DNA of 64,000 nucleotides from Aquamicrobium zhengzhouense (lineage in GTDB: Bacteria > Pseudomonadota > Alphaproteobacteria > Rhizobiales > Rhizobiaceae). The notes under the pieces are model-generated. The model saw nothing but the letters and a program-made list of their open reading frames with translations, did no database searches and was not told where the DNA came from. The stretch spans positions 1 through 64,000 of the forward strand of contig NZ_JADGMQ010000002.1 in NCBI RefSeq assembly GCF_016124105.1, in the 5' to 3' direction. Positions 24,042 to 34,516 of this stretch are shown here, one piece after another; positions within the stretch are counted from its first letter, which is position 1, and every line of letters starts with the position of its first letter. The translations under genes and the position numbers were made by a program.

Positions 24042-25091
24042 TCAGCCGAGCAGGTCTGCAAACTGATCTATTTCTTGCTCTGACGTTGCAAAGCTCGTGA
24101 CCAGTCGCGTGAGAGTCTCATCAGGCCCGATCCTGTCGATGAGCTCCAATGGCGTTGGCCAAGGGTAAAATGCTGCTCCTTCGCGCTGGAGTCGTTCGAC
24201 AGCCTCGCGACGGACAATCGGGAACAACTCGTTCGCATCCACCGGCCAGGCGAGGCGGGCGTTCTTTGAGACGTTAATCCTTTCGGCGAGCCGGCTTGCC
24301 ATGGTGTTCGCATGCCGGGCACTTGTGAGCCATAAATCATCCTTGAAGTAGGCTTCAAACTGCGCGGCGATGAACCGTGACTTTGAGAAAAGCTGTGCCG
24401 AGCGCTTGCGGATGTAGGGAAAATCCTTTGTCTGCTCCGGGTTCATGAAAATCACGGCCTCAGCGCACCAGCAGCCGTTCTTGGTCCCGCCAAACGAAAG
24501 CACATTGATCCCACGCTTCCACGTCATCTCAGCTGGTGTTGTCGCCAGCTTCACCAGTGCGTTGGCGAAGCGCGCGCCGTCCATGTGAACGGGCAGGGCG
24601 TGCTGTTTGGCAAGATCACAGATCGCGTCGATCTCTTTAAGCGTATAGACTGATCCGATCTCGGTGGCCTGTGTAAGCGAGATACCGGCGAGCTGACCGG
24701 AATGGACCGCGCCTTCGGGGTAGCAATTGATAGCGGAGGCAAGTTCCGCGACATCTATCTTGCCACCGCTGCCGCCCACGCCTGCCATACGCAAACCGCC
24801 GGTGAGAAATTCCGGAGCGCCGCCCTCATCGGTAATCATGTGCGCGTCGCGGTGGGAGAGCATGATCCCGCCGGGTCGCGCCAGAGCGGCTGCCGACAGC
24901 GAATTGGCGGCGGTACCGGTTGCGACGAAGAAGACAGCGACCTCACGCTCGAATATCTCGCAAAAAGTTCGCTCGACAGCCTGGTCAAGATCGCTGGTGC
25001 CATAGGCGCTCGCAAAGCCTGGGGCATGGCGGGTGAGGTTTTCGGCAATGGCGGGGTGAGCACCCGCCCAATTGTCTGAAGCGAAGAACAT
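24042..25091 (-). CDS. Low-specificity L-threonine aldolase family (PLP)
   Basis: This 349-residue fold-type I PLP enzyme begins MFFASDNWAGAHPAIAENL. ATG at 25103 is also possible; neither has a clear ribosome site. FFVATGTAANSLSAAAL is the phosphate-binding turn, HMDGARFANALV holds the PLP-ring aspartate, and SFGGTKNGCWCAEAVIF holds the Schiff-base lysine. It cleaves L-threonine or allo-threonine to glycine and acetaldehyde, though some close relatives act on other beta-hydroxy amino acids. It diverges from gltB. Confidence 0.9.
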   Translation of the reverse strand: MFFASDNWAGAHPAIAENLTRHAPGFASAYGTSDLDQAVERTFCEIFEREVAVFFVATGTAANSLSAAALARPGGIMLSHRDAHMITDEGGAPEFLTGGLRMAGVGGSGGKIDVAELASAINCYPEGAVHSGQLAGISLTQATEIGSVYTLKEIDAICDLAKQHALPVHMDGARFANALVKLATTPAEMTWKRGINVLSFGGTKNGCWCAEAVIFMNPEQTKDFPYIRKRSAQLFSKSRFIAAQFEAYFKDDLWLTSARHANTMASRLAERINVSKNARLAWPVDANELFPIVRREAVERLQREGAAFYPWPTPLELIDRIGPDETLTRLVTSFATSEQEIDQFADLLG

Positions 25092-25446
25092 TTTACGTCG
25101 CATTCCGTTTACAGGTTGGGGCGGGACTTTGGCTTCGACGTGTTCGTGCCGCAAGCGAAATCAGAAAAGTTCAAGCTGCCCTGCAGGCAAGCAACAAAGT
25201 TGCCAAAAAATGCGCGTTTGGCTTTCTTTCCGTCTTGTGCGTGTTTTTCGCTTGTGTCATAGGAATTTAGGACAGCACTGCTGTCTTATTAATCATGCAG
25301 CGAAGCATCCGGTGTCGCGTATAATGGTTCCAGAGATCTCGCGCTCAGCTCGTCGATAATTTCTGACCTTCGTGACCGGCTGTGCTCGCACAGATCGATA
25401 CAACGAAAGCCCCCCAATTTTCAGGGGACTAGGGAGAATGAGGCAA
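25092..25446. promoter_or_regulatory. Divergent control region with 15-bp dyad GACAGCA-C-TGCTGTC
   Basis: This 355-bp region separates the divergent aldolase and gltB genes. At 25271-25285 is a perfect dyad with 7-bp arms and one central base. It is about 160 bp before gltB and 180 bp before the aldolase, within an AT-rich context (TTTAG ... TTATTAATC). It is a good operator candidate, perhaps for an Lrp/AsnC or other amino-acid-responsive regulator, but I cannot name the protein. A weaker CCCC/GGGG hairpin lies near 25411-25427, just before the gltB ribosome site. No gene is seen in this stretch. Confidence 0.5.
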
Positions 25447-28400
25447 ATGCCCCAGACCATTCCATATGTGACGCCAGCACGATCGCTAGCCGCGCAGTCC
25501 AACCCGGCGATCCGAAAGGAAGCTGAACTGCGCGGCCTCTACAATTCGAGAAAAGAACACGATGCCTGCGGCGTAGGCTTCATTGCGAACATAAAGGGTG
25601 CGAAGTCGCACCAGATCGTCAGGGACGGGCTTGCAATGCTCGAAAACCTGACACACCGAGGCGCAGTTGGCGCGGACCCGTTGATGGGTGACGGAGCCGG
25701 CGTACTCGTCCAGATTCCAGATCGCTTCTTCCGTGAAGAAATGGCCAGGCAGGGCGTCACCCTGCCAGAGGTTGGCTACTACGCCATCGGCCACATCTTC
25801 ATGCCGCGCGACGATGCTGCGCGTGCCCGTGTGGAAGAGATCATTGCCGAAGTCGTTGCTCAGGAAGGCCAGACACTGCTTGGCTTCCGCGACGTTCCGG
25901 TCGACAACGCTTCTCTGTCAAAAGCCCCCGACATCGCAGCCAGCGAGCCGGTGCACCGTCAGGTGTTCATCGAGCGCAGCGCGAGCGTTGCAACGCAGGA
26001 AGAGTTCGAACGCCGTCTTTTCATTCTGCGTAAGGTGGTTTCGGCACGTCTGTTTGCCGAAGCTGGCGGGCGTGATGAAGGTGCCTACACGGTGTCGTTG
26101 TCGTCGCGCACCATCGTCTACAAGGGCATGTTCCTCGCCTATCAGGTCGGCGCCTACTACCAGGACCTTTCAGATCCGCGCTTTGAAAGCGCGCTGATCC
26201 TGGTTCACCAGCGCTTCTCGACCAACACCTTCCCGTCGTGGAAGCTGGCGCACCCGTACCGCATGGTCGCGCATAACGGCGAGATCAACACGCTGCGCGG
26301 CAACGTCAACTGGATGGCTGCACGTCAGGCGTCGGTCGATTCCGAGCTGTTCGGCAACGACATCGCCAAGCTCTGGCCAATTTCGTACGAAGGCCAGTCC
26401 GATACGGCTTGCTTCGACAACGCGCTCGAATTCCTGTGGCAGGGCGGCTACTCGCTCGCGCATGCGATGATGATGCTGATCCCGGAAGCCTGGGCCGGCA
26501 ACAAGACCATGCCTGCCGACCGCAAGGCATTTTACGAATATCACGCTGCCCTGATGGAGCCGTGGGACGGTCCTGCCGCTGTCGCGTTCACCGACGGCCG
26601 CCAGATCGGTGCAACGCTGGATCGTAATGGTCTGCGTCCGGCGCGCTACGTCGTCACCGACGACGACCGCGTCATCATGGCGTCGGAAGCTGGTGCCTTC
26701 TCGGTTCCAGAAGAGCGCATCGTCAAGAAGTGGCGTCTGCAGCCGGGCCGCATGCTTTTGATCGATCTTGAACAGGGCCGCATCGTTTCCGACGATGAGA
26801 TCAAGTCCGAGATCGCTGGCAAGCACCCGTATTCGCAGTGGCTCAAGAACACCCAGCTGATCCTCGAGGATCAGAAGCCGGTTGCGCCGCGCGAACTGCG
26901 CCGTGACGTGTCGCTGCTCGATCGCCAGCAGGCGTTTGGCTACACCCAGGAAGACCTCAAGCTCCTGATGTCGCCGATGGCGACGACTGCGCAGGAAGCT
27001 GTCGGTTCGATGGGCACCGATACGCCGATTGCAGCGATGTCGGACAAGCCGAAGCTGCTTTACGATTATTTCAAGCAGAACTTCGCGCAGGTTACCAACC
27101 CGCCGATCGATCCGATCCGTGAAGAGCTGGTGATGAGCCTTGTCTCGTTCATCGGCCCGCGTCCTAACATCTTCGATCTCGTTGGCTCCTCACGCCGCAA
27201 GCGCCTGGAAGTTCGCCAGCCGATCCTGACCAACGCGGATCTCGAAAAGATCCGTTCGATCGGTCATACCGAAGACCGTTTTGACACGAAGACGATCGAC
27301 ATCACCTATTCGGCGTCGGAAGGCTCGGAAGGCATGCCGGCAGCAATCGAGCGTCTGTGCGAACGCGCAGAAGCAGCAGTTGCCGGTGGCTACAACATCA
27401 TCATCCTGTCGGATCGCCAGATCGGGCCGGATCGCATCGACATCCCGACGCTAATCGCAACGGCAGCCGTGCATCACCATTTGATCCGCAAGGGTCTACG
27501 CACGTCGGTTGGTCTGGTCGTTGAATCGGGCGAGCCGCGTGAAGTGCATCACTTCTGCTGCCTTGCAGGTTTTGGCGCCGAGGCGATCAATCCGTATCTC
27601 GCGTTCGACACTCTGCAGGACATGTACGCCAAGGGGCAGTTCCCGCCGGAAGTCGACAAGGACGAGGTTGTTACCCGCTACATCAAGTCGATCGGCAAGG
27701 GCATCCTCAAGGTCATGTCCAAGATGGGCATCTCGACCTACCAGTCCTATTGCGGCGCGCAGATCTTTGACGCCGTTGGCCTGTCGCAGGAGTTCGTCGA
27801 CAAGTTCTTCACCGGCACGGCGACGACCATCGAAGGCATTGGCCTCGAGCAGATGTGCGCTGAAACCGTTCGTCGTCACCGCGACGCCTTTGGCGACGAT
27901 CCGGTGCTGAAGAACGCGCTCGAAGTCGGTGGCGAATATTCCTACCGCATGCGTGGCGAAGCCCACATGTGGACGCCGGATGCAGTCGCAAGCCTGCAGC
28001 ACGCTGTGCGCAAGGGCTCGTGGGAGACTTTCAAGGAGTTCTCCGCGCAGATCGACGGCGAGAATGCTCGTGCCAAGCAGATCCGTGGCTTGTTCCACAT
28101 CAAGCTGGCCGAAGAGACGGGTCGCAAGCCTGTTCCGCTGGAAGAGGTCGAGCCGGTTGCCGAGATCGTCAAGCGCTTCTCGACGGGTGCAATGTCGTTC
28201 GGCTCGATCAGCCGCGAAGCGCACTCGACGCTCGCCATCGCGATGAACCGCATTGGCGGCAAGTCGAACACGGGTGAGGGTGGCGAAGAGGCGGATCGTT
28301 ACATGCCGCTGCCGGATGGCTCGGCAAATCCGGAACGTTCGGCGATCAAGCAGGTCGCGTCGGGACGCTTCGGTGTCACGGCCGAGTACCTCGTCAACTC

Positions 28401-30153
28401 CGACATGATGCAAATCAAGGTCGCGCAGGGTGCAAAGCCCGGCGAAGGCGGTCAGCTTCCCGGTCACAAGGTCGATGCGACGATCGCAAAGACCCGTCAC
28501 TCGACGCAGGGCGTTGGCCTCATCTCGCCGCCGCCCCACCATGACATCTACTCGATCGAAGATCTGGCTCAGCTGATCTACGACCTGAAGAACGTCAATC
28601 CGGCTGCAGATGTGTCGGTCAAGCTGGTGTCGGAAGTAGGCGTTGGTACGGTTGCTGCTGGCGTTGCCAAGGCACGTGCAGACCACATCACCGTCTCCGG
28701 TTACGACGGTGGCACCGGCGCTTCGCCGATGACCTCGCTGAAGCATGCTGGCAGCCCGTGGGAAATCGGTCTTGCCGAAACGCACCAGACGCTGGTTCTC
28801 AACGGCCTTCGTTCGCGTATCGCGCTTCAGGTCGATGGTGGTCTGCGTACCGGTCGCGACGTGATTGTTGGCGCGCTTCTGGGTGCTGACGAGTTCGGTT
28901 TCTCGACGGCTCCGCTGATCGCGGCTGGCTGCATCATGATGCGCAAGTGCCACCTGAACACCTGCCCGGTGGGCGTCGCAACGCAGGACCCGGTTCTGCG
29001 CCAGCGCTTCAAGGGTACGCCCGAGCACGTCATCAACTACTTCTTCTACGTTGCAGAAGAAGTGCGCGCGCTGCTCGCAGCCATGGGTTACCGCAACCTC
29101 GACGAGATCATCGGCGAAAGCGATCTACTCGAAAAGAGCGAGATGGTCGACCATTGGAAGGCACGCGGCCTCGACTTCGACCGCCTGTTCCACAAGCCGC
29201 AGGCTGCCAAGGAAGAGATCTACTGGACTGAGCGTCAGGTGCACCCGATCGACGACGTGCTCGATCGCAAGCTGATCGCTCAGGCCGAGGCCGCTCTGAC
29301 AGCGCGCCAGAAGGTCGAGATCGAAGTTCCGATTGTGAACGTCGATCGCTCCGCCGGTGCGATGCTGTCGGGTGAAGTTGCCAAGCGCTTTGGCCACAAG
29401 GGCCTGCGCGACGACACCATTTCGGTCAAGCTGACCGGTACAGCTGGCCAGTCGTTCGGCGCCTTCCTCGCACGCGGCATTTCCTTGACCCTCATAGGTG
29501 ATGGCAATGACTATGTCGGCAAGGGGCTGTCGGGTGGCCGCATCGTGGTTCGTCCGCCGGAAAACACAAGGATCGTTCCGGAAGAGTCCATCATCGTCGG
29601 CAACACCGTTCTTTACGGTGCGACCGAAGGCGAGTGCTACTTCCGCGGCGTTGCTGGTGAGCGCTTTGCGGTCCGTAACTCGGGCGCGGTTGCAGTCGTC
29701 GAAGGCGTTGGCGATCACGGTTGCGAATACATGACCGGCGGTGTTGTCGTGGTTCTGGGTCCGACCGGCCGCAACTTCGCAGCAGGCATGTCGGGCGGTG
29801 TTGCCTATGTCCTCGATGAGGCAGGCGACTTCGCAAGCCGTTGCAACATGGCGATGGTTGAGCTCGAGCCGGTTCCGGAAGAGGATGACATCCTCGAAAA
29901 GCTGCACCACCATGGTGGCGACATCGCCTACATGGGCCGCGTCGACGTGTCGGGCGATATGACCCGTCATGACGAAGAGCGTCTGGTTCAGTTGATCTCG
30001 AACCACCTGCACCACACAGGCTCGACACGTGCCAAGGCGATCCTCGACGATTGGGCAATTTACCGTCCGATGTTCAGGAAGGTCATGCCGGTCGAATACC
30101 GCCGGGCGCTGCTCGAAATGGAACGTCTGCGCAGTGGAGCGGCTGCGGCATGA
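25447..30153 (+). CDS. gltB: Glutamate synthase (NADPH) large subunit
   Basis: This 1568-residue protein is the glutamine-using large chain of GOGAT. The order is a class II amidotransferase domain (catalytic Cys in [14 protein letters not shown] near residue 42), a central domain, then the FMN-binding TIM barrel ([21 protein letters not shown]) with the 3Fe-4S cysteines in [12 protein letters not shown]. The C-terminal GXGXG beta-helix follows. The Cys is normally exposed by removing a propeptide of about 40 residues, which fits ATG at 25447 (AGGGAG upstream). An upstream frame to 25372 lacks a ribosome site. With gltD it makes glutamate from glutamine and 2-oxoglutarate. Confidence 0.97.
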   Translation: MPQTIPYVTPARSLAAQSNPAIRKEAELRGLYNSRKEHDACGVGFIANIKGAKSHQIVRDGLAMLENLTHRGAVGADPLMGDGAGVLVQIPDRFFREEMARQGVTLPEVGYYAIGHIFMPRDDAARARVEEIIAEVVAQEGQTLLGFRDVPVDNASLSKAPDIAASEPVHRQVFIERSASVATQEEFERRLFILRKVVSARLFAEAGGRDEGAYTVSLSSRTIVYKGMFLAYQVGAYYQDLSDPRFESALILVHQRFSTNTFPSWKLAHPYRMVAHNGEINTLRGNVNWMAARQASVDSELFGNDIAKLWPISYEGQSDTACFDNALEFLWQGGYSLAHAMMMLIPEAWAGNKTMPADRKAFYEYHAALMEPWDGPAAVAFTDGRQIGATLDRNGLRPARYVVTDDDRVIMASEAGAFSVPEERIVKKWRLQPGRMLLIDLEQGRIVSDDEIKSEIAGKHPYSQWLKNTQLILEDQKPVAPRELRRDVSLLDRQQAFGYTQEDLKLLMSPMATTAQEAVGSMGTDTPIAAMSDKPKLLYDYFKQNFAQVTNPPIDPIREELVMSLVSFIGPRPNIFDLVGSSRRKRLEVRQPILTNADLEKIRSIGHTEDRFDTKTIDITYSASEGSEGMPAAIERLCERAEAAVAGGYNIIILSDRQIGPDRIDIPTLIATAAVHHHLIRKGLRTSVGLVVESGEPREVHHFCCLAGFGAEAINPYLAFDTLQDMYAKGQFPPEVDKDEVVTRYIKSIGKGILKVMSKMGISTYQSYCGAQIFDAVGLSQEFVDKFFTGTATTIEGIGLEQMCAETVRRHRDAFGDDPVLKNALEVGGEYSYRMRGEAHMWTPDAVASLQHAVRKGSWETFKEFSAQIDGENARAKQIRGLFHIKLAEETGRKPVPLEEVEPVAEIVKRFSTGAMSFGSISREAHSTLAIAMNRIGGKSNTGEGGEEADRYMPLPDGSANPERSAIKQVASGRFGVTAEYLVNSDMMQIKVAQGAKPGEGGQLPGHKVDATIAKTRHSTQGVGLISPPPHHDIYSIEDLAQLIYDLKNVNPAADVSVKLVSEVGVGTVAAGVAKARADHITVSGYDGGTGASPMTSLKHAGSPWEIGLAETHQTLVLNGLRSRIALQVDGGLRTGRDVIVGALLGADEFGFSTAPLIAAGCIMMRKCHLNTCPVGVATQDPVLRQRFKGTPEHVINYFFYVAEEVRALLAAMGYRNLDEIIGESDLLEKSEMVDHWKARGLDFDRLFHKPQAAKEEIYWTERQVHPIDDVLDRKLIAQAEAALTARQKVEIEVPIVNVDRSAGAMLSGEVAKRFGHKGLRDDTISVKLTGTAGQSFGAFLARGISLTLIGDGNDYVGKGLSGGRIVVRPPENTRIVPEESIIVGNTVLYGATEGECYFRGVAGERFAVRNSGAVAVVEGVGDHGCEYMTGGVVVVLGPTGRNFAAGMSGGVAYVLDEAGDFASRCNMAMVELEPVPEEDDILEKLHHHGGDIAYMGRVDVSGDMTRHDEERLVQLISNHLHHTGSTRAKAILDDWAIYRPMFRKVMPVEYRRALLEMERLRSGAAAA

Positions 30154-30250
30154 TCCAGCTCGCTATCTTTCCTACGGGCGTTCCACCCGCACTCAAACCT
30201 GGGGCGCGTCCGCGCTGATCGACGGGGCCGCGCTTCAGCGGCCCTCCACA

Positions 30251-30300
30251 CCGGAGACGTCTCCGGCTTCGATTGACATTTACGCACGACCTTTGGCGCA
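30251..30300 (+). promoter_or_regulatory. 16-bp palindrome and possible promoter before gltD
   Basis: The 185-bp gltB-gltD gap holds the perfect palindrome CCGGAGACGTCTCCGG (30251-30266). Eight bases later TTGACA (30274-30279) is followed after 18 bp by CGCAAA, a possible -35/-10 pair for gltD. The palindrome may be an operator or an mRNA hairpin that sets the gltB:gltD ratio. Its tail is not T-rich, so a simple terminator is less likely. Confidence 0.4.
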
Positions 30301-30338
30301 AAATTTCCCAGGGTCGAACGCAAGTCCGAGGTGACTAA

Positions 30339-31796
30339 ATGGGTAAGGTAACGGGTTTTCTCGAAATCGACCGGCAGGTTCACAAGTACCAGCCGGCATC
30401 GGATCGCATTCGCCACTATCGTGAGTTCACGCTCCCGATGTCGCAGCCTGAAGTCGAAAAGCAGGCGGCACGCTGCATGGATTGCGGCATTCCGTTCTGC
30501 CATGGGCCGACCGGCTGCCCGATCCACAACCAGATCCCCGACTGGAACGATCTCGTCTACAACGGCGATTGGGACGGTGCGATCCGCAACCTCCACTCGA
30601 CCAACAACTTCCCCGAATGGACCGGTCGCGTCTGCCCGGCGCCGTGCGAGGAAGCGTGCACGCTGAACCTTGAAGACATTCCGGTTGCGATCAAGACCGT
30701 CGAGCAGGCAATCGCCGACAAGGCTTACGACACCGGCCATCTGGCTCCTCAGCCAGCTGCGACCAAGACCGACAAGAAGATCGCGATCATCGGATCGGGT
30801 CCGTCGGGCATGGCGGCTGCGCAGCAGCTTGGCCGCGTTGGTCACGGCGTGCACGTCTATGAGCGCGAAACGAAACCGGGCGGTCTCCTTCGCTACGGCA
30901 TTCCCGACTTCAAGATGGAGAAGAAGTACATCGATGCGCGCGTGACGCAGATGCAGGGCGAAGGCGTGACCTTCCACTGCGGCGTCAATGTCGGTGTCGA
31001 CAAGACCGTCGAAGAGCTGCTCGCCGAATATGATGCAGTCCTCTACTGCGGTGGTTCGGAAACGCCGCGCCCGGCTGGTATCCCGGGTGCTGAGTTCAAC
31101 GGCGTGCACGATGCGATGCCGTATCTGGTTCAGCAGAACCGCCGCGTTGGCAACGAAGACATCCAGTCGGTCGCTTGGCCGGCAGATGCCATCCTCGCGG
31201 GTGGCAAGCACGTCGTCGTCGTTGGTGGTGGTGATACGGCATCGGACTGCGTCGGCACGGCATTCCGTCAGGGTGCAGTGCGCGTCACGCAGCTCGACAT
31301 CCGTCCGCAGCCGCCGGAAAAGGAAGACAAGCTCGCGGTCTGGCCGTACTGGGCAACCAAGATGCGCACCTCGTCCTCGCAGGCGGAAGGCGCAAAGCGC
31401 GAGTTCCAGGTCGCGACGCTCGAGTTCACCGGCGACGAAGACGGCAACCTGACTGGCGTGAAGTGCTGCGAAGTCGACGAGAAGCGCAAGCCGATCGAAG
31501 GCTCGGAGTTCGTCATCAAGGCTGATCTTGCCTTCATCGCGATAGGCTTTGCCGGTCCGATCGCAGGCGGCGTCGTCAAGGAACTCGATGGCAAGCTCGA
31601 ACTGACGACCGATGCACGTCGCTCGACCAACGTCGTTGCCAATGATCGCGACTACAAGACGAACATTGAGGGCCTCTACGTCGCTGGCGACGTGCGTCGT
31701 GGGCAGTCGCTTGTCGTCTGGGCCATTCGCGAAGGCCGTCAGGCCGCGCACGCGATCGACCTTGCCCTGATGGGCGAGACGGTTCTGCCTCGCTGA
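30339..31796 (+). CDS. gltD: Glutamate synthase small subunit
   Basis: This 485-residue protein has N-terminal 4Fe-4S cysteines (CMDCGIPFCHGPTGCP and CPAPCEEACTL), an FAD GxGxxG site (IIGSGPSGMAAAQQLGRVG, about residue 150) and an NADPH site (VVVGGGDTASDCVGTA, about 290). It ends with YVAGDVRRGQSLVVWAIREGRQAA. It passes electrons from NADPH to gltB. It lies 185 bp after gltB, an unusually long gap for this operon, with its own possible promoter. Confidence 0.97.
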   Translation: MGKVTGFLEIDRQVHKYQPASDRIRHYREFTLPMSQPEVEKQAARCMDCGIPFCHGPTGCPIHNQIPDWNDLVYNGDWDGAIRNLHSTNNFPEWTGRVCPAPCEEACTLNLEDIPVAIKTVEQAIADKAYDTGHLAPQPAATKTDKKIAIIGSGPSGMAAAQQLGRVGHGVHVYERETKPGGLLRYGIPDFKMEKKYIDARVTQMQGEGVTFHCGVNVGVDKTVEELLAEYDAVLYCGGSETPRPAGIPGAEFNGVHDAMPYLVQQNRRVGNEDIQSVAWPADAILAGGKHVVVVGGGDTASDCVGTAFRQGAVRVTQLDIRPQPPEKEDKLAVWPYWATKMRTSSSQAEGAKREFQVATLEFTGDEDGNLTGVKCCEVDEKRKPIEGSEFVIKADLAFIAIGFAGPIAGGVVKELDGKLELTTDARRSTNVVANDRDYKTNIEGLYVAGDVRRGQSLVVWAIREGRQAAHAIDLALMGETVLPR

Positions 31797-31799
31797 TGA

Positions 31800-33005
31800 T
31801 TAAGGAAGTGCCGATGTCGTCTCGCGCGACATCGGCAAATTGCGGGGCAGGAGGAAATCGTCGGCGCGTCCCTTTTGTGGTGCCGGGCCAATCCCCTCAA
31901 GTCTCAGACGTTCTGCATCGGTCGTTGCTTCCCGTGCATCGCGTTTGAACGATGCGCCCAAAAGAACATCGCCGTCGCCTGAAAGATCAATGATAGGCAT
32001 TGGTGCAGTGCGATCAATTACGGCAGGTGTCGTCTCTTGAGGTTCCGTCGATAGTTCGCCATCGGAAAGTGGCAATCCGGCTTCTGGTTGCGCGTCTCCG
32101 AGCCCAAGCAGCCGCGCAAGCGGCTTTTCGAGATAGAAAGCGATCTTGCGGCGGCCTTGTCGGGTCACGTTAATGCCATCGCTAGCGCGCAACTGCGCGG
32201 GCTGCCCATTCATGTCGGGACCAGCGGCAGCAAAGCTCCCTGTTTCGTCAACAAATCCATCCCATACATCAACATACTCACCACCAGCTTCCGTCACGAT
32301 CCGGCGGTATATATCGTTGAAGACGACCATGTCCGAGGACATGGAGGGTGACTTGAAGGGCAGGTTACCAACCCAGAACAGCGGCAGGTTCTTGTCCCGA
32401 ATGGCCTTTGTAAGAGCGGCAACGCGGCGCTCGTATTCTGCAGTCCATTCGTCTGAGCGCAGATCCAGTCGCTTCCCGCCGCTGGCGATCTGCTGACGGT
32501 CATTTGCTCCGATCATCACGACGACCGCTACCGGGCGGTTTTCATCGATGACAGCCGCTACATTCCCGGGCCAGTCATAATGGTCGTCGCGCACCAGACC
32601 AGATGAGCCGTTGGCGCGATCAATCACCACGACATCGGGGTTTTGCGCGTAGGCTGTCGTCAGGCCGTCTGCCAGTCCCGACGCGATGAAATCGCCGATT
32701 ACAAGGATACGCTTGGCATTCTCGGCCTTCTCTATGGCGGGGGGCGGAGGGGGCGCTGCAGGCACACGGCTTTTTGCCGGGCTTGTCGCCCGCCGTTGCT
32801 GCTTTTTCTGCTGCGGCGCTACGCGTTCCTGACGCGGCGGCTCCCGCTTCGGGAACAAGAAGCGCAGCAAGCCGACACCTTGTCGTTGTTCCTGGGCGTG
32901 CGCATGGGCAACGAGAGAAAAATCGCCCGCTGGCAGAAGCGAAAGTGCCAGCAGAATGCAGAGGAGACGCAGAGGAAGCAGCAATTTGGAGACGGGCAGT
33001 TTCAT
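31800..33005 (-). CDS. DUF459 / SGNH-hydrolase-like secreted protein
   Basis: This 401-residue protein has a signal peptide (LLPLRLLCILLALSLLPAG ... HAHA), a basic, proline-rich linker (40-100), then an SGNH-type fold: ILVIGDFIASGLADGL (block I), VAVVVMIGANDRQQI (block III) and SDGINVTRQGRRKIAFYLE (block V). Block I reads GDF where esterases have GDS, and block V has Asn where His is common. Whether it is a catalyst is therefore open. DUF459 proteins are periplasmic and of unknown function in Hyphomicrobiales. It lies just downstream of a lytic transglycosylase, which hints at a cell-envelope role. Confidence 0.8.
   Translation of the reverse strand: MKLPVSKLLLPLRLLCILLALSLLPAGDFSLVAHAHAQEQRQGVGLLRFLFPKREPPRQERVAPQQKKQQRRATSPAKSRVPAAPPPPPAIEKAENAKRILVIGDFIASGLADGLTTAYAQNPDVVVIDRANGSSGLVRDDHYDWPGNVAAVIDENRPVAVVVMIGANDRQQIASGGKRLDLRSDEWTAEYERRVAALTKAIRDKNLPLFWVGNLPFKSPSMSSDMVVFNDIYRRIVTEAGGEYVDVWDGFVDETGSFAAAGPDMNGQPAQLRASDGINVTRQGRRKIAFYLEKPLARLLGLGDAQPEAGLPLSDGELSTEPQETTPAVIDRTAPMPIIDLSGDGDVLLGASFKRDAREATTDAERLRLEGIGPAPQKGRADDFLLPRNLPMSRETTSALP
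31809..31837. terminator. Perfect hairpin at convergent gltD/DUF459 ends
   Basis: An 11-bp perfect stem TGCCGATGTCG/CGACATCGGCA with a seven-base loop lies 13 bp after gltD, inside the last codons of the opposing DUF459 gene. There is no T-run, so intrinsic termination is unsure. It may stall polymerase or protect the gltD mRNA 3' end. Confidence 0.5.
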
Positions 33006-33064
33006 GCAGACTTCCTTGTGAACGCCGCCGGCAGAGCCTTTTACCTGCCTGCGGCATTAAGGTT

Positions 33065-34291
33065 CTACTGCCTCCGGAGCCGCGTCAACAGTTCCTTGCT
33101 CGGATGACCGTCCTGCGGCATGCCAAGACGCGCCTGCATCGCCCTGATCGCCTCGCGTGACCCGGATCCGATCCGGCCATCGATCTCGCCATTGTAGAAA
33201 CCGTGAGCGGACAGGCGCTTCTGCAATTCCTGCGTCTCGGCAAAGGTCAGACGTGTAAATGGCCGGTTCCAGTCTCGGCGGGGTGGATTGTGTCCGGCAA
33301 TTTGATCGGCGAGCAGTCCAACCGCAATCGCGTATCGGTCCGAGCTGTTGTAGCGTTTCAAGACGTTGAAATTATGCAGGACCAGGAAGGCGGGACCTTC
33401 CCGGCCGTCGAGAACTTTCAATTCGGCCTGGTCGTTGGGGCGTGGGTAAGCCTGACCATTCGCGCGGACCACGCCGATTGCCTGCCATTGCGCCAAGGTC
33501 ATTCGGCCTGCGGGGAACTTGCGGCCGGCGGGCAACACGACCTCGTAACCCCAGGCATGGCCGGTGCGCCAGCCATTCTGCTTCAACAAATTCGCGGCTG
33601 ATCCGAGCGCGTCTGGGATCGAGTTCCAGATATCGCGTTTGCCGTTGCCGTCGAGGTCGACAGCCCAGGTCTGGTAGCTGGTGGGGATGAATTGCGTATG
33701 CCCCATTGCGCCAGCCCAAGAGCCAGTCAGCTGCTTGACCGACACATCGCCATTTTGAACGATCTTCAAGGCAGCGATCAATTGCTGGCGCGCGAATTTT
33801 TGCCGGCGCTTGTCGGCATAGGCAAGCGTTGAGAGTGAGGTCACGATGTTGCGTACGACGCTCGGGTTGGACAGTGCCTCGCCGTATCGAGACTCTATCG
33901 ACCAGATGCCGAGGATGATGTTGCGGTCGACGCCGAACCGCTTTTCGACCACATCCAGGGTTCGGCGGTGTTGCTTGGCCATCTGACGGCCATTTGTAAT
34001 GGATTGTTCATTGACCTGATTGTCAAAATATTGCCAGACGGGCGCGGTGAACTCGGGCTGGTTCGTCGCAAGACGCAACACTTCAGGGTCTGGGGCAGTG
34101 ACACCGGCAAAGGCGCGGTCGAAGATCTGGGCGGAAACGCCACTGTTAAGTGCGGTCGCCCGAAACTGGCTGACCCAACGCTGGAACTGGGCATCGGCAA
34201 AGGCAGCGGAGGTGGGGAGTGTGAGGGACAATGCGAGACACAGCGCGCGGCTGGTAGTAACTAAGCGACTTGCCCTCATGCGTGCGAACAT
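33065..34291 (-). CDS. Lytic murein transglycosylase (MltB family) with peptidoglycan-binding domain
   Basis: This 408-residue protein has a signal peptide (LCLALSLTLPTSAAFA), an SLT_2 domain whose catalytic Glu is in ILGIWSIESRYG (about residue 140), AMGHTQFIPTSYQTWAVDLDGNGKRDIW, and a C-terminal PG_binding_1 domain (LQKRLSAHGFYNGEIDGRIGSGSREAIRAMQ). It cleaves peptidoglycan, forming 1,6-anhydro ends. ATG at 34291 has GGAGG six bases upstream, better than the in-frame ATG at 34321. Confidence 0.93.
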   Translation of the reverse strand: MFARMRASRLVTTSRALCLALSLTLPTSAAFADAQFQRWVSQFRATALNSGVSAQIFDRAFAGVTAPDPEVLRLATNQPEFTAPVWQYFDNQVNEQSITNGRQMAKQHRRTLDVVEKRFGVDRNIILGIWSIESRYGEALSNPSVVRNIVTSLSTLAYADKRRQKFARQQLIAALKIVQNGDVSVKQLTGSWAGAMGHTQFIPTSYQTWAVDLDGNGKRDIWNSIPDALGSAANLLKQNGWRTGHAWGYEVVLPAGRKFPAGRMTLAQWQAIGVVRANGQAYPRPNDQAELKVLDGREGPAFLVLHNFNVLKRYNSSDRYAIAVGLLADQIAGHNPPRRDWNRPFTRLTFAETQELQKRLSAHGFYNGEIDGRIGSGSREAIRAMQARLGMPQDGHPSKELLTRLRRQ

Positions 34292-34394
34292 ATGTGCCTC
34301 CTTTTGACTTGGCTGCCCCATTCTTCGAACATCAGAGTTAGTAAAGTGTTTACCCTATCAGTTATGCTGCGGAAGCAACCGGACATGGCCCATT

Positions 34395-34418
34395 TGCGTT
34401 ACGGGGGGAGGTAACGCA
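34395..34418. other. Hairpin with G-rich loop upstream of galU
   Basis: TGCGTTAC/GTAACGCA arms enclose GGGGGGAG, so on the minus strand the loop reads CTCCCCCC, an anti-ribosome-site-like sequence. It sits in the 225-bp divergent gap between the transglycosylase and galU. No following terminator is visible on either strand, so an sRNA is not claimed. Confidence 0.3.
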
Positions 34419-34516
34419 TCACTGCTGTCTCCGGCACAGATTCAATGAATTTCAATCCTGGCATGAAAATGTCATCTCGGATCGCCTGATTGGCGCAACA
34501 ATGGGTATGAACGTTG

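Noticed and set aside
27496..29028. 510-codon open frame opposite gltB (and 30060-31751 opposite gltD)
   Set aside because: Antisense shadows of well-conserved glutamate synthase genes.
31809..31837. Hairpin after gltD as a firm intrinsic terminator
   Set aside because: The stem is perfect, but there is no T-run and it overlaps the coding end of the opposing gene. It is listed only with moderate confidence.
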